Below the pieces are notes generated by a model. That model was not told the origin of the DNA, ran no database searches, and was given only the letters and a program-made list of their open reading frames with translations. The translations under genes were made by a program, and so were the position numbers. DNA of 64,000 nt from Methylocapsa sp. D3K7 (GTDB lineage Bacteria; Pseudomonadota; Alphaproteobacteria; Rhizobiales; Beijerinckiaceae), in contig NZ_CP123229.1 of assembly GCF_029855125.1 (NCBI RefSeq), forward strand, positions 248,001 through 312,000, written 5' to 3'. Numbering within the stretch: the first letter of the stretch is position 1; each line of letters begins with the position of its first letter. Of this stretch, positions 1 through 9,061 are shown one piece after another.

Positions 1-488
1 ACTTTGTAACCCAAACGATGCGGATCAACCTCACATTCGGTCGCCGTCGTCGCAATGCTGATCCTGCCCTAATGCCCGTTCTTTCCAAATCCCCCTAAAG
101 GGGGAATGTACGTCACTATTCGGGGGGACGAGCCCCAACGAGCGGACAGTCGCCGGCCCGCCAGGAACAGGGCAAGCCTGTTCCGATGATGCTCTCAAGA
201 CTACGCCAAGCCCAGCCCGCCGACCTCCGCGAGCAAACGATTGGCGAAGTGCGTGTCGCGAACCAAACGGCTGTGCGCACTTTACCTGAAGCGGCCTTCG
301 AGCTCTGGGCAAGCGCCGTGAGCGTGGCGGCAGTTCAAGGGGCAGGGTTCGAAGCTAGGGTCGAGACACCACCGGCCGACGTCATCTTGAATCGTCTTGA
401 ACTTCATGGCCTCCTGGCCAGATCAAGATAGCAAGCCAATATGGAAATATGGGCGCCCGCTTGAGTGCCACTGGCGAGACCGGCAAAG
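1..488. other. Gene-poor left flank
   Basis: I recognise no convincing gene here. Two overlapping opposite-strand reading frames (31-312 minus, 186-431 plus) show no motif I know and no clear ribosome-binding site. The one notable element is the palindrome at 91-104, described separately. The flank could be the upstream region of a gene lying outside the window. Confidence 0.4.
91..104. promoter_or_regulatory. CCCC-N6-GGGG palindrome, candidate operator
   Basis: The sequence CCCCCTAAAGGGGG is an inverted repeat of five C/G pairs around four bases. Sites of the same design lie at 2411-2424 and 7689-7702, the latter directly upstream of the catabolic operon. I infer a binding site for the LuxR/MalT-type regulator encoded at 4905-7619. 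There is no direct proof of binding. Confidence 0.4.
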
Positions 489-2054
489 ATGACGGACTTG
501 ATTGCATTAGCCGAAACGACCGCGCGCGATCCGCTTATCGGCGCGTTTACCCTCATGGCGGTTGGCGTGCTCGCAAGCCGATTGCTGTTGAAGCAGCCGA
601 TTTGGCGAGCTATCGCCCGGGTGGTTTTTCTAGTCCTTACTGACGTTGCTCCTTCTCCGCAACGGTATTGTTCCCTATGAACCGCTGCACTCGACCGGCA
701 CGCCCTTTCATGACGTCATAGTAGGCACATTGAAGATCGCTTGGTGGTTTTGGGCGGCGTGGTTCTTGGTTGCCCTAATTCGCAGCGTTGTCGTGTTCGA
801 ACACCGACGGCATGAAGGCAAGCTGATCCAGGACCTCCTTTCGGCTCTCATCTATCTGGCCGCGGCTTTCGCTGTCATCGCCTATGTGTTTGATCTCCCT
901 GTCCAAGGCTTGCTCGCTACGTCCGGTGTTATTGCCATTGTACTTGTCTTTGCACTTCAAAGCACCTTGAACGATGTGTTTTCAGGCCTTGTACTCAGTC
1001 TCAGCCGTCCGTACCGGCCGGGCGATTGGATCAATATTGAAGGAGGAACGGAGGGCCAAGTTATTGAAATGAATTGGCGTGCAACGCATGTTTTGACACC
1101 GCGGCTAGATCTTGCGATCGTGCCGAACAGCACTATTGCAAAATCGAAGATCCTGAATGTAAGTTTTCCGTCCAGCATTCATGGCATCACATTATCGGTC
1201 CAGCTCGATTCTAGGACGCCACCTGCAAACGGAACCAACCTTCTCGAGCTGGCCATCCTCAACTCGCGATCGATCCTGACCATTCCTCGGCCGACCGTTC
1301 GAGTAGTGTCTATCGATGCGGCACAAACGGGATACGAACTCACATTCTTCATCGAACAGCTTAGTTCTGCCACCCAGGCACAGAATGAATTGTTTGATCT
1401 CATCTTCCGGCACGCGACCGCTGGCGGCGCCCAATTGGCGGCACCTAAGAATGGATCATATCAATCTCCTCAATCTCCAGGCGACGAGGCCCTGAAAAAG
1501 ACAGGTCCAGAGATTGTGCTCGATCTCGTGCCAATATTCTCTTCCTTAATGCCAAGCGAGCGGGCTGTCATTGCAGCGAAGCTGAAGCAAACGTCCTACG
1601 AGACAGGTGACACATTGGTAGAACCCGAGACTGTGCTGCAGTCGCTCTTCATAGTTGGTAACGGCATCCTCTCGGTCACACTGCAGAAAAGCGTGGCGAG
1701 ACAGAACTGCTGCGGTTTGGTCCGGGCGATACCTTCGGAGAGATCGGGTTGCTAACGGGAGCCTCTTCTAGAGCGGCCGTCACAGCGCTCGCTCCTAGCA
1801 CCGTCTACGAGCTCGCTAAGACAAACCTTGCGCCAATTCTGGAGGCGAGACCGCAGATTGCTTATAAGCTTAGTCGTGCACTAGCTCAGCAGCAAGCGGC
1901 TGGTCGCGTGCTCACGACCGCTGAGCTCGACAAGACCGAGGCGAAGGAAAGGTTAAGCGCCTGGTTCTCGGAACGGATACATAAGCTATTCGAGTTGACC
2001 GCTCCCCCTGACCATGTTGCCGAAGCGACTGAGAGCGAGCCGATATTCGATTGA
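489..2054 (+). pseudogene. MscS-type mechanosensitive channel with cyclic-nucleotide-binding domain, two frameshifts
   Basis: The coding signal starts at ATG 489 and must change frame twice to give one protein. Near 639 one extra base breaks a transmembrane stretch: reading through gives VVFLVL continuing as LTLLLLRNG. Near 1690-1700 a second shift breaks the Crp-like domain, which resumes with DTFGEIGLLTG. Between the shifts lies an MscS pore and beta domain (GLVLSLSRPYRPGDWI, then WRATHVLTP). The tail is a cyclic-nucleotide-binding fold. The intact family protein is an inner-membrane channel gated by tension and possibly by nucleotides. With both shifts no full channel can be made, so I call it a pseudogene; sequencing error is the alternative. 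It sits at the decaying left edge of the catabolic locus. Confidence 0.8.
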
Positions 2055-2647
2055 GCCGCCCGCGATGAAGCGAGTGCCGCCGCGGCCTTTTTTGCAGCAA
2101 CGCGTTGAATCTCCCCGTCTCGGAACATTTCGATCCGTCGCCGTACCGCTCCTGGGCGTGAAGCTCACACAGTTTGGGGAACGCTGCAATCGTGGTGGCG
2201 AATTATGCGGCGTGCCCAAAAGCTCCCCTTCCCGGTTGTTCTCCTAGCACTCCTCGCGCGCAACCATGGGCCGACGCTGCGTGAACCTCTCGGTCTTTCG
2301 GTATCCTTTAGCTCGTGGTCAATCCATCACCCGACTTCTCTGAAAGAAATCAAAACACAGCCTGGCTGTCCCGCGTCCAGCTTGATCCCCAAAGCACATT
2401 TTCCCGTTCCCCCATTAAGGGGATACCGTCCGAAGCTCGGAAGCGCGATCCTCGTTCCTGTGATTGATTCCCACAAGTCGGAAGGCTCACGACATTTTAT
2501 AGGCACCAGGCCCGGGACACTGTGAGGCGTAGAATGCGGGCCTTCCGAAAAATCATCGGATCAGGACCACGGATACTCGCGGTTATGAGCTCATGGCCAT
2601 GCCGGGGCTGCAAACCTGATTCAACCGCAACGAAGAAGGGGACTGAA
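2055..2647. other. Intergenic stretch with one candidate operator
   Basis: No gene is supported in these roughly 590 bases. Short frames on both strands lack recognisable motifs. The palindrome at 2411-2424 is the only structured element seen. It probably belonged to the control region of the acyl-CoA dehydrogenase whose stub begins at 2648. Confidence 0.4.
2411..2424. promoter_or_regulatory. CCCC-N6-GGGG palindrome, candidate operator
   Basis: CCCCCATTAAGGGG has the same CCCC-N6-GGGG design as the sites at 91 and 7689. It lies about 235 bp upstream of an acyl-CoA dehydrogenase stub and the acyl-CoA ligase at 2755. This is consistent with a shared regulon under the LuxR-type regulator at 4905-7619. 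Confidence 0.4.
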
Positions 2648-2758
2648 ATGCCAACAGCGGGACAGCAACCGAGGCCACTGCCGGCACCAAATAATGACTT
2701 CTATGAACTCGCCGAAGCCTTGAACCGTTTGCTGTCAATTCGGAGTACCTTAGGATGA
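2648..2758 (+). pseudogene. N-terminal stub of an acyl-CoA dehydrogenase
   Basis: From ATG 2648 the first 36 codons encode a peptide containing LPAPNNDFYELAEAL. This parallels the N-terminus of the acyl-CoA dehydrogenase at 7769 (LPVPNSDFYQLVDVL). The frame then runs into TGA at 2756-2758, and the following ligase starts inside it with an ATGA overlap at 2755. About 375 residues of a normal dehydrogenase are missing. I read this as a second operon copy whose dehydrogenase was deleted, fusing its start region to the ligase gene. The stub may still act as a leader whose translation couples to the ligase. Confidence 0.65.
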
Positions 2759-4245
2759 TTTATATGCACTCCTTGGGCCGAGCCGCACGATTCTATCCAG
2801 AACGGATGGCGATTGCTTCAGGCGAAACGCGCTCAACTTTTCGCGAACTTAACGATCGCGTTGCGAGCATTGCCGCAGCATTAAGCAAACACGGCTTTGG
2901 GGTTAGGGACCGGTTGGCCATTCTCCTCCCGAATGAACGCGAGTACATCGAGCTGGTGCATGCGTGCAGCTGGCTGGGGGTGATCGCGGTTCCATTGAAC
3001 GCAAGATTTTCCGTGGCGGAAATCGACCGCGTACTCACTGACGCTAGCCCGCGAGGCCTGATTCGGCACTCGTCACTGCCGGTCCCGACAGTGCAGCTTT
3101 CGTGGCAGCTGGTTCTCGACAAAGAACCGTGGGATGCTCGGAGCGATTCCTGCCTTGACCCTATTTACGAACCGGAAGCGATCTTGGCTCTCATCTACAC
3201 GAGCGGCACCACTGGCCGTCCAAAGGGCGCTGTCATGACTCACGCAAACATCCTGGCGAATGTAGACCACCTTAACTACTGGATGCCTTACAAAGTAGGC
3301 GGTGTGCATCTCCACGCGGCGCCAATTTTTCACATCGCGGACTTTCCGTTCATGTTCGCAGCGCCGGCATTCGGCGCCTGTCAAGTCACGATTCCGAAGT
3401 TCAGCCCGCGAAGCTTCTGCGAGACGGTCGAACGTGAACGCGTCAGCCACACGGTATTGGTGCCGACGATGATCAATTTGTTGACGCAGTGCCCGGATCT
3501 CAAGAAGTATGACTTAACTAGCTTGGAGGAACTGGCGTACGGCGGATCTCCCATGGCCCCTGAGCTCATCCACCGGACTAGAGAGGTCCTACCTAATATT
3601 AAACTGCTTCAGGGCTACGGACTGAGCGAAACGGGTTTTCTCACTGCTCTGCGGGACCATGAGCACACGGAGGAGAGGCTCATGTCTTGTGGGCGAACTT
3701 GTCCCGGAATCGACGTGCGGGTTTGGGACGAGTCAGGAAAGGAAGTTGCAGCCGGGCATCCTGGTGAATTGGTGGCTCGGGGCGTGAATGTCATGCGCGG
3801 TTATTGGAATAATCCAAAAGACACTGCACTTGCGCTTCGAGACGGGTTTTTTCGTACGGGAGACATCGGCTATCAAGACGCAGACGGGTATTTCTACATC
3901 CAGGACCGATTGAAGGACATGATTGTCACGGGCGGTGAAAATGTCTATTCGGGTGAGGTCGAAGCGGTTATTTACGAGCACCCGGCGGTTCGTGAAGCGG
4001 CGGTCTTCGGAATACCTGATCCGCAATGGGGTGAACTCGTCATGGCTTGCATAGTGTTGAAGCCGGGGAACGCTTTGAGCGCAGGTGATTTGATCACTCA
4101 TTGCCGGCGATATCTAGCCAATTACAAGATTCCACGCCGCGTTGAGTTCTCAGAAACCGAACTACCGAAGAGCGGCTCCGGCAAGATACTCAAGAGGATT
4201 CTGCGTGAGCGTTTTTGGGTTCATCAAGAACGAGATGTGGGTTGA
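2755..4245 (+). CDS. Acyl-CoA synthetase (AMP-forming ligase)
   Basis: This is a 496-residue adenylate-forming enzyme that would activate a carboxylic acid to its CoA thioester using ATP, in the cytosol. The phosphate-binding loop YTSGTTGRPKG is at residues 148-158. The QGYGLSETG motif lies in the middle, the hinge region DRLKDMIVTGGENVY follows, and the late lysine motif KSGSGKILKR places the catalytic lysine near residue 477, so all core motifs are intact. Length is normal for the family. The start ATG 2755 overlaps the stop of the preceding dehydrogenase stub (ATGA). It probably feeds the CoA-thioester pathway encoded from 7769 onward. The substrate cannot be told from sequence; medium-chain or branched acids are possible. 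Confidence 0.9.
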   Translation: MIYMHSLGRAARFYPERMAIASGETRSTFRELNDRVASIAAALSKHGFGVRDRLAILLPNEREYIELVHACSWLGVIAVPLNARFSVAEIDRVLTDASPRGLIRHSSLPVPTVQLSWQLVLDKEPWDARSDSCLDPIYEPEAILALIYTSGTTGRPKGAVMTHANILANVDHLNYWMPYKVGGVHLHAAPIFHIADFPFMFAAPAFGACQVTIPKFSPRSFCETVERERVSHTVLVPTMINLLTQCPDLKKYDLTSLEELAYGGSPMAPELIHRTREVLPNIKLLQGYGLSETGFLTALRDHEHTEERLMSCGRTCPGIDVRVWDESGKEVAAGHPGELVARGVNVMRGYWNNPKDTALALRDGFFRTGDIGYQDADGYFYIQDRLKDMIVTGGENVYSGEVEAVIYEHPAVREAAVFGIPDPQWGELVMACIVLKPGNALSAGDLITHCRRYLANYKIPRRVEFSETELPKSGSGKILKRILRERFWVHQERDVG

Positions 4246-4248
4246 CAA

Positions 4249-4856
4249 ATAGACGATCTCGCCGCCGCTGATGGCCATATCCTTGACACGATCAGAGATC
4301 GTCAGGAAACCACCGGGATCCATCCAACCGACCGCGCCAGTATAAAACTAGCCGTTCGGGTCGATCGCTTCGGCGGTGGCCTCAGCATTGCGCCTATGAG
4401 CTATAGCGAAATCTTGGTGACGGCCGGGCTGGTCAGGCGATAGCCTTGCTGTATCGGCATGCCGCGGGGTCTCCCAAGCCTTCAGCAGCGACTCGGGGTA
4501 CGGCGCCGCGCCGCAAATCAGAATGCGTAGACCGACAGGTTTGTGTCTGCTGGAACATCATCGGCACGCCAAACATTGTCGTCACACAATACCGTTGCAC
4601 CTCTGCCAATGCGACTACTGCGTCGAAGTTGCGATGCAAACAACACCAGTCCGCGCTGCTGCAACATCACCAGTGTAAGGTCATCCTAGGAAGCCACTCG
4701 ATCGCCCCGCCGGACCCCGAGCCCGTGCAACCGGGCAGCGAGTTGCTCTATGTGCTGCTGCATCTGCGCGTAGCTCCAGGTCTGGCCATCAACTGCGAGC
4801 GCAGGCGGCTCGGGGGTACGCAACGAGTGTTGAAGGAACCAGTTGGCCAAGCCGAT
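4249..4856 (-). pseudogene. Degenerate acyl-CoA synthetase
   Basis: Read on the minus strand, this stretch gives pieces of an AMP-forming ligase in the correct order but in different frames. An N-terminal part reads LANWFLQHSLRTPEPPALAV followed by RLHGLGVRRGDRVAS and an in-frame stop. A middle part reads VQRYCVTTMFGVPMMFQQ. ILICGAAPYPESLLKAWE and MPIQQGYRLTSPAVTKIS follow. The hinge is GWMDPGGFLTISDRVKDMAI. Only about 200 of some 500 residues remain, so internal deletions have occurred. It starts just after the LuxR regulator stop at 4905 on the same strand, suggesting the two were once cotranscribed. It is clearly non-functional. Confidence 0.8.
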
Positions 4857-4904
4857 GCATCCTCTGGGGTGGTCAGCGCAAAGCGTCGGTCGCTAGGAGC
4901 GAAA

Positions 4905-7619
4905 TTATGGAGTGCCGACGAGGCCAAGACTCTGCGCGCGCGAAACGGCCTGCGCTCGCCTCTCGACGTTGAGCTTAATGAAGATATGCTTGACGTGCGA
5001 TTTGACGGTCTCGGGTGCGATGGAAAGAATTCGTGCAATTTCCTTGTTGGATCGGCCTTGGGCGATCAGATCGAGGACGTCGCCCTCGCGGACGCTGAGC
5101 GGCTCTGCAATTGCCGAGGTCTGGCTCCTCTCGACTTGAGGCTGGTAGCGCGCGCTAAGACCCTCGACGAGGCGATCGACGTAAGACACAAAATCTGCAG
5201 GATCTCCGTTACGCGCCGCTTCTTCCCGAACGCTTAACAGTAGGGTACCAATCTCCGGTCCCTGATCAAGGATCGTCTGATAGACGCCCTCCCGTAATCC
5301 TTTATCCAGCACCTTGCGAAGGGCAGCCAAAGCATCGGCGCGTTCGCCCACACGGAAATGGGCCGTAGCGAGATCAGCATCGACACGCAAGCCAAAGTAA
5401 AAGCTGTGTGCGTTATCAACTTCGCGCCGGAGATTTTTCAAGATCGAGATCGCATTCCGCGAGTCGTCTTGTAACAAGGCAACGCGTGCCTGTGCCAGTG
5501 CGTTATAGCGGTGAATGTCCGACCAAGCGCAGGATTTTGATGCGGGATACTCCTTCGCAATGCGATCGAGGCGATCAAGGTAGGCGACGCTCTCCGAGAT
5601 TCTGCCCTCCAAGCAAGAGAGACGCACTCGCTCGAACACAGCCGCCGCGACAAGCCGCCCCCATTGGCGCGCGAGGCCCAGATTCTCCGCCTGTTCAAGT
5701 AGCGTGTAAGCATGCGAAAAATTCATACGGGATGCGGCCAATCGCACTAGTACGAAGTAGGCGCTCAGCACGCAGTCTAGCATTGCGGTGGCGCTCAGGA
5801 TCGGCAGGCGATCAAAGACCATGCCTTCAGCTTCATCTACCCGGCCATGCTCGTAGCGAATCTGTGCGAGGAGGCTGAGCGGGAGCGCAGCGGCGACCGA
5901 GTCCGGTCCAACGTGTTGTTCCGCCAATGCAACTGCATCGAGGTAATAGCGTTCGGCCGCGGTCAAGCGGATCTGCTGGACCTCGGCTAATCCCTGGAGA
6001 CAGCGCCGATAGACCGATGCAAAGACGTTTCGCCTATCCTCGTCCAACGAGTAGGGAATCCACGGAGTCGCATAGAATTTGGCTAGATCGCCAGCTTTCA
6101 AACTGCCCAGACGGACAACGTTTGAAGCGACGTTAGTGGTCCATGGATCGTTCGACCGGCCGAGGCAATCTTCGGCTACAGGCAACGCCTGTTGCGTGTC
6201 GTCTCCCAAGACAAGCGCGACGGAGCGTATCGTTGCACATTCACACGCAATGGCGGCGTTTTCCGGCGAACGTTGGTCGCCGAGATCGCTTTCGATCTGC
6301 CGGAGGAGCTCCAGCGTTTCGTTGAGGCGAATCACGAGAGCCATTCCCCAAGCGACCGCGAGCTTGAGCTCGGTTGCGCTGCGCGCCATTGGAAACAGGC
6401 GCTGCCAGCCAAGAAGGGTTAGCAGGTCTCCCTTCTTAACCAGCGTCATGGCGCAGTTCTTGATCCAGCTTGCCGCTTGCTCGGTATCGCCTGCGGCAAT
6501 CGCGTGTTGGATCGCTTCAGTCCATAGTTCCTGTGAGGCGTACCAGTGCGACGCGCGCCGGTGAAGGGTCGCAATTTCTTCCTCCCCCAGCTCAGCTTCC
6601 AGTCGGTGGCGAAGATATGCTGACAGTAGGTGGTGATAGCGGTACCAGTGCCCGTCGCTGTCGAGGGGCACCAGCAGCAATTGACGGTTGGCGATCGATT
6701 CGAGGAATTCCCGACTCAACCTATGTTGCGTCACGGCCTTGCACAAGTCTGCGGAAAACCTGTCGAGGACAGCTGTGCGCAGCATGAATGGGGCCATCTC
6801 GCCCGGAAGGCCGTCGACCATCTCGGCAAGGTAGGCACCGATTGGCCGCAATGTCGCGGACAGCTGTCGCACATACTGGCTGAAATTCTGTTCCGATTGA
6901 GAGGACGTGGCAGCAACGATCCGCAGCACTGCAGGCCACCCTTCAGTCCTCTCATGCAAAAGCCTGAGCTGCGCCGGGTCCAATGGCCCCAGGTCCTCGT
7001 GCTCGAGAAACTGCCGCGTTTCCTCCAGATCGAACCGCAAGGCCGCCGCGTCGATCTCCAGTAACTGGTTTTGAGCACGCAGTGCGGGCAATGGAAGGGG
7101 CGGCTCTGTTCTCGTAGCTAGCACTAGATGGAGATTCGATGGGGCATGTCTCAGCAAGAACGCAACTGCGTCATGAATGGCCGGATCGCTTACACAGTGA
7201 TAGTCCTCCAAAAAAAGGCAGACCTCTTCATCTATCTCTGCCAAGCCGTTAATCAGCGTCGATATGATCGCAGGCGGGCTGATCAACGAGGTTTCGAGGA
7301 TGAGATCGATCGCGGGACTACCCACGCCGTGATGGGCGTGTTGCAGCGCGTGGGATAAGTAGAACAAAAATTGTGTTGGTTGATTGTCATTCACATCGAT
7401 CGAAAACCACGCAACTGAATTGCCGCTCTGTGCAAGGCGTTCCGCCCATTCGACCGCCAGAGACGTCTTGCCAAAGCCTGCAGGTGCCTTGACTACGGAG
7501 AGACGCCTGCTCTGGACTTCAGTAACGAGTTCGACCAGGCGGGGACGCTCGATAAGCCCCACGCATCGCGGTGGCAGCAACTTGGTCGCAATGGTCTGTG
7601 GATGCTCACCTGCCCGCAT
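4905..7619 (-). CDS. MalT-like LuxR-family transcriptional regulator (LAL type)
   Basis: This 904-residue protein has the architecture of large ATP-binding LuxR regulators. A P-loop (KAPAGFGKTS, residues 44-53) opens a STAND-type ATPase. A long helical repeat region, probably sensing a ligand, occupies the centre. A LuxR helix-turn-helix ends the protein (LSVREGDVLDLIAQGRSNKEI, then VKSHVKHIFIKL). Length fits the roughly 900-residue MalT/AcoK group. By analogy it would bind an inducer and ATP, oligomerise and activate transcription. It is divergent from the operon at 7769, with a 149-bp gap containing a CCCC-N6-GGGG palindrome. I infer it controls that operon and perhaps the ligase at 2755. 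Confidence 0.9.
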   Translation of the reverse strand: MRAGEHPQTIATKLLPPRCVGLIERPRLVELVTEVQSRRLSVVKAPAGFGKTSLAVEWAERLAQSGNSVAWFSIDVNDNQPTQFLFYLSHALQHAHHGVGSPAIDLILETSLISPPAIISTLINGLAEIDEEVCLFLEDYHCVSDPAIHDAVAFLLRHAPSNLHLVLATRTEPPLPLPALRAQNQLLEIDAAALRFDLEETRQFLEHEDLGPLDPAQLRLLHERTEGWPAVLRIVAATSSQSEQNFSQYVRQLSATLRPIGAYLAEMVDGLPGEMAPFMLRTAVLDRFSADLCKAVTQHRLSREFLESIANRQLLLVPLDSDGHWYRYHHLLSAYLRHRLEAELGEEEIATLHRRASHWYASQELWTEAIQHAIAAGDTEQAASWIKNCAMTLVKKGDLLTLLGWQRLFPMARSATELKLAVAWGMALVIRLNETLELLRQIESDLGDQRSPENAAIACECATIRSVALVLGDDTQQALPVAEDCLGRSNDPWTTNVASNVVRLGSLKAGDLAKFYATPWIPYSLDEDRRNVFASVYRRCLQGLAEVQQIRLTAAERYYLDAVALAEQHVGPDSVAAALPLSLLAQIRYEHGRVDEAEGMVFDRLPILSATAMLDCVLSAYFVLVRLAASRMNFSHAYTLLEQAENLGLARQWGRLVAAAVFERVRLSCLEGRISESVAYLDRLDRIAKEYPASKSCAWSDIHRYNALAQARVALLQDDSRNAISILKNLRREVDNAHSFYFGLRVDADLATAHFRVGERADALAALRKVLDKGLREGVYQTILDQGPEIGTLLLSVREEAARNGDPADFVSYVDRLVEGLSARYQPQVERSQTSAIAEPLSVREGDVLDLIAQGRSNKEIARILSIAPETVKSHVKHIFIKLNVERRAQAVSRAQSLGLVGTP

Positions 7620-7660
7620 TTTGTCCTCAATTGCTGGCCTCCCGCCTACGTACCCGCGTG

Positions 7661-7725
7661 CATCCCCTTTTGGATCCCCCGACGCGTTCCCCCGTTTGGG
7701 GGATCGCGTTGTGAGCCATTATACG
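7661..7725 (+). promoter_or_regulatory. Divergent control region with operator and -10 candidate
   Basis: The palindrome TCCCCCGTTTGGGGGA spans 7688-7703. An imperfect relative, ATCCCCTTTTGGAT, lies at 7662-7675. A -10-like TATACG occurs at 7720-7725, about 18 bases after a TTGGGG that forms part of the palindrome. An activator bound here would cover the -35 position, as LuxR-type activators commonly do. The ribosome-binding site AAGGAGA (7756-7762) precedes the ATG at 7769 by six bases. Confidence 0.45.
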
Positions 7726-7768
7726 ATCTCCTGCACGAGAAGAAACTGAAAATCTAAGGAGAAAGTGA

Positions 7769-9016
7769 ATGGCAACGGCAACAGCAGCGTCGGCACCGGT
7801 TGCGGTGGCACCGGCATCAGTGAAGAAAGCGCCCAAGCAGCTCCCCGTGCCAAACAGCGACTTCTATCAGCTCGTGGACGTCTTGACCGCCGAGGAAAAG
7901 GCGATCGTCAAGAAGGTGCGCACCTACATGGAGACCAAGGTCCAGCCGATCATCAACAAGTACTGGTCCGACGATGCGTTTCCCTTTGAGCTGCTGCCGT
8001 CATTCAAAGAGTTGGGCCTCGGCGGCCTCGGATACGAGGGTTACGGCTGCGCCGGCGGAAGCCAGAAGCTGTTCGGCTTCGTCGCAATGGAGTTGGCGCG
8101 CGTCGACGCTTCGTTCTGCACGTTCTTCGGCGTGCACAGCGGCCTGGCCATGGGCTCGATCTATCTCGATGGATCGGAGGAGCAGAAGCAGAAGTGGCTG
8201 CCGCCGATGGCACGTTGGGAAAAGATTGGCTGCTTCGGCCTCACCGAACCTCTGGTGGGTTCGGGAACAAGCGGAGGAATGACCACGATCGCCAAACGCG
8301 AAGGGGACACCTGGATTCTTAACGGCCAGAAGCGGTGGATTGGTAACGCCACATGGTGCGATGTTTCGATCATCTGGGCGCGTGATGTCGCCGACAACCA
8401 GGTCAAGGGCTTCATCGTCGAGAACAAGACCACGCCCGGCTTTAGCGTCGAGAAGATCGAGCACAAGATCGCGCTCAAGGTAGTGCAGAACGGCCAGATC
8501 ACGCTCAAGGACGTCCGGGTGCAGGAGGCAAACCGCCTGCAAGGCGGTAACTCCTTCCGCGACACTGCGCGCGTGCTGCGCATGACCCGCTACATGGTGG
8601 GCTGGGCCTCGACCGGCATCCAGATGGGTGCCTTCGAGGCAACCCTCAAATACGCCCAGGAGCGGCTGCAGTTCGGCAAGCCCATCGCCTCGTTCCAGAT
8701 GGTGCAGGATCTGCTGGCCAAGATGCTCGCCAATGTCACGGCTTGCCAGTGCCTGATGGTGCGACTGGCGCAGCTGAATGACGAAGGCAAGCTCGGCGAT
8801 CATCATGCGTCGCTTGCCAAGGCGTTCTGCACGGCCAAATCGCGTGAGACTGTCTCGTGGGGCCGCGAGGTATTGGGCGGCAATGGCATCGTCACTGACT
8901 ACAACGTCGCGCGCTTCTTCGCCGATGCCGAGGCGCTCTACTCCTACGAAGGCACGTATCAGATGCAGAATCTGATCGTCGGCAAGGCCATCACCGGCCT
9001 TGGCGCCTTCGTGTGA
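7769..9016 (+). CDS. Acyl-CoA dehydrogenase, glutaryl-CoA dehydrogenase-like
   Basis: This 415-residue FAD flavoenzyme would oxidise an acyl-CoA at the alpha-beta bond, passing electrons to ETF. The catalytic glutamate is Glu394 in SYEGTYQMQ. The C-terminus (VGKAITGLGAF) and the substrate-loop region resemble glutaryl-CoA dehydrogenase and plant short-chain ACX4 more than classical medium-chain enzymes. The first 33 or so residues are a low-complexity Ala/Pro/Val leader not typical of the family. A strong ribosome-binding site AAGGAGA lies six bases before the ATG. It is the first gene of the probable operon. With the CoA-transferase at 9948 it suggests glutarate or a similar dicarboxylate as substrate; that step is inference. 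Confidence 0.88.
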   Translation: MATATAASAPVAVAPASVKKAPKQLPVPNSDFYQLVDVLTAEEKAIVKKVRTYMETKVQPIINKYWSDDAFPFELLPSFKELGLGGLGYEGYGCAGGSQKLFGFVAMELARVDASFCTFFGVHSGLAMGSIYLDGSEEQKQKWLPPMARWEKIGCFGLTEPLVGSGTSGGMTTIAKREGDTWILNGQKRWIGNATWCDVSIIWARDVADNQVKGFIVENKTTPGFSVEKIEHKIALKVVQNGQITLKDVRVQEANRLQGGNSFRDTARVLRMTRYMVGWASTGIQMGAFEATLKYAQERLQFGKPIASFQMVQDLLAKMLANVTACQCLMVRLAQLNDEGKLGDHHASLAKAFCTAKSRETVSWGREVLGGNGIVTDYNVARFFADAEALYSYEGTYQMQNLIVGKAITGLGAFV

Positions 9017-9061
9017 CATCGCCAGCGCGGCTCGCCGTCAACCCCAGCAGGAGATATGAAC

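Noticed and set aside
4446..5237. 263-codon plus-strand frame
   Set aside because: It overlaps the LuxR helix-turn-helix region and the decayed ligase, both clear on the minus strand; no own motif or ribosome-binding site.
8000..9019. 339-codon minus-strand frame opposite the acyl-CoA dehydrogenase
   Set aside because: Mirror frame caused by GC-rich codon use; the plus strand has the complete enzyme with its active site.
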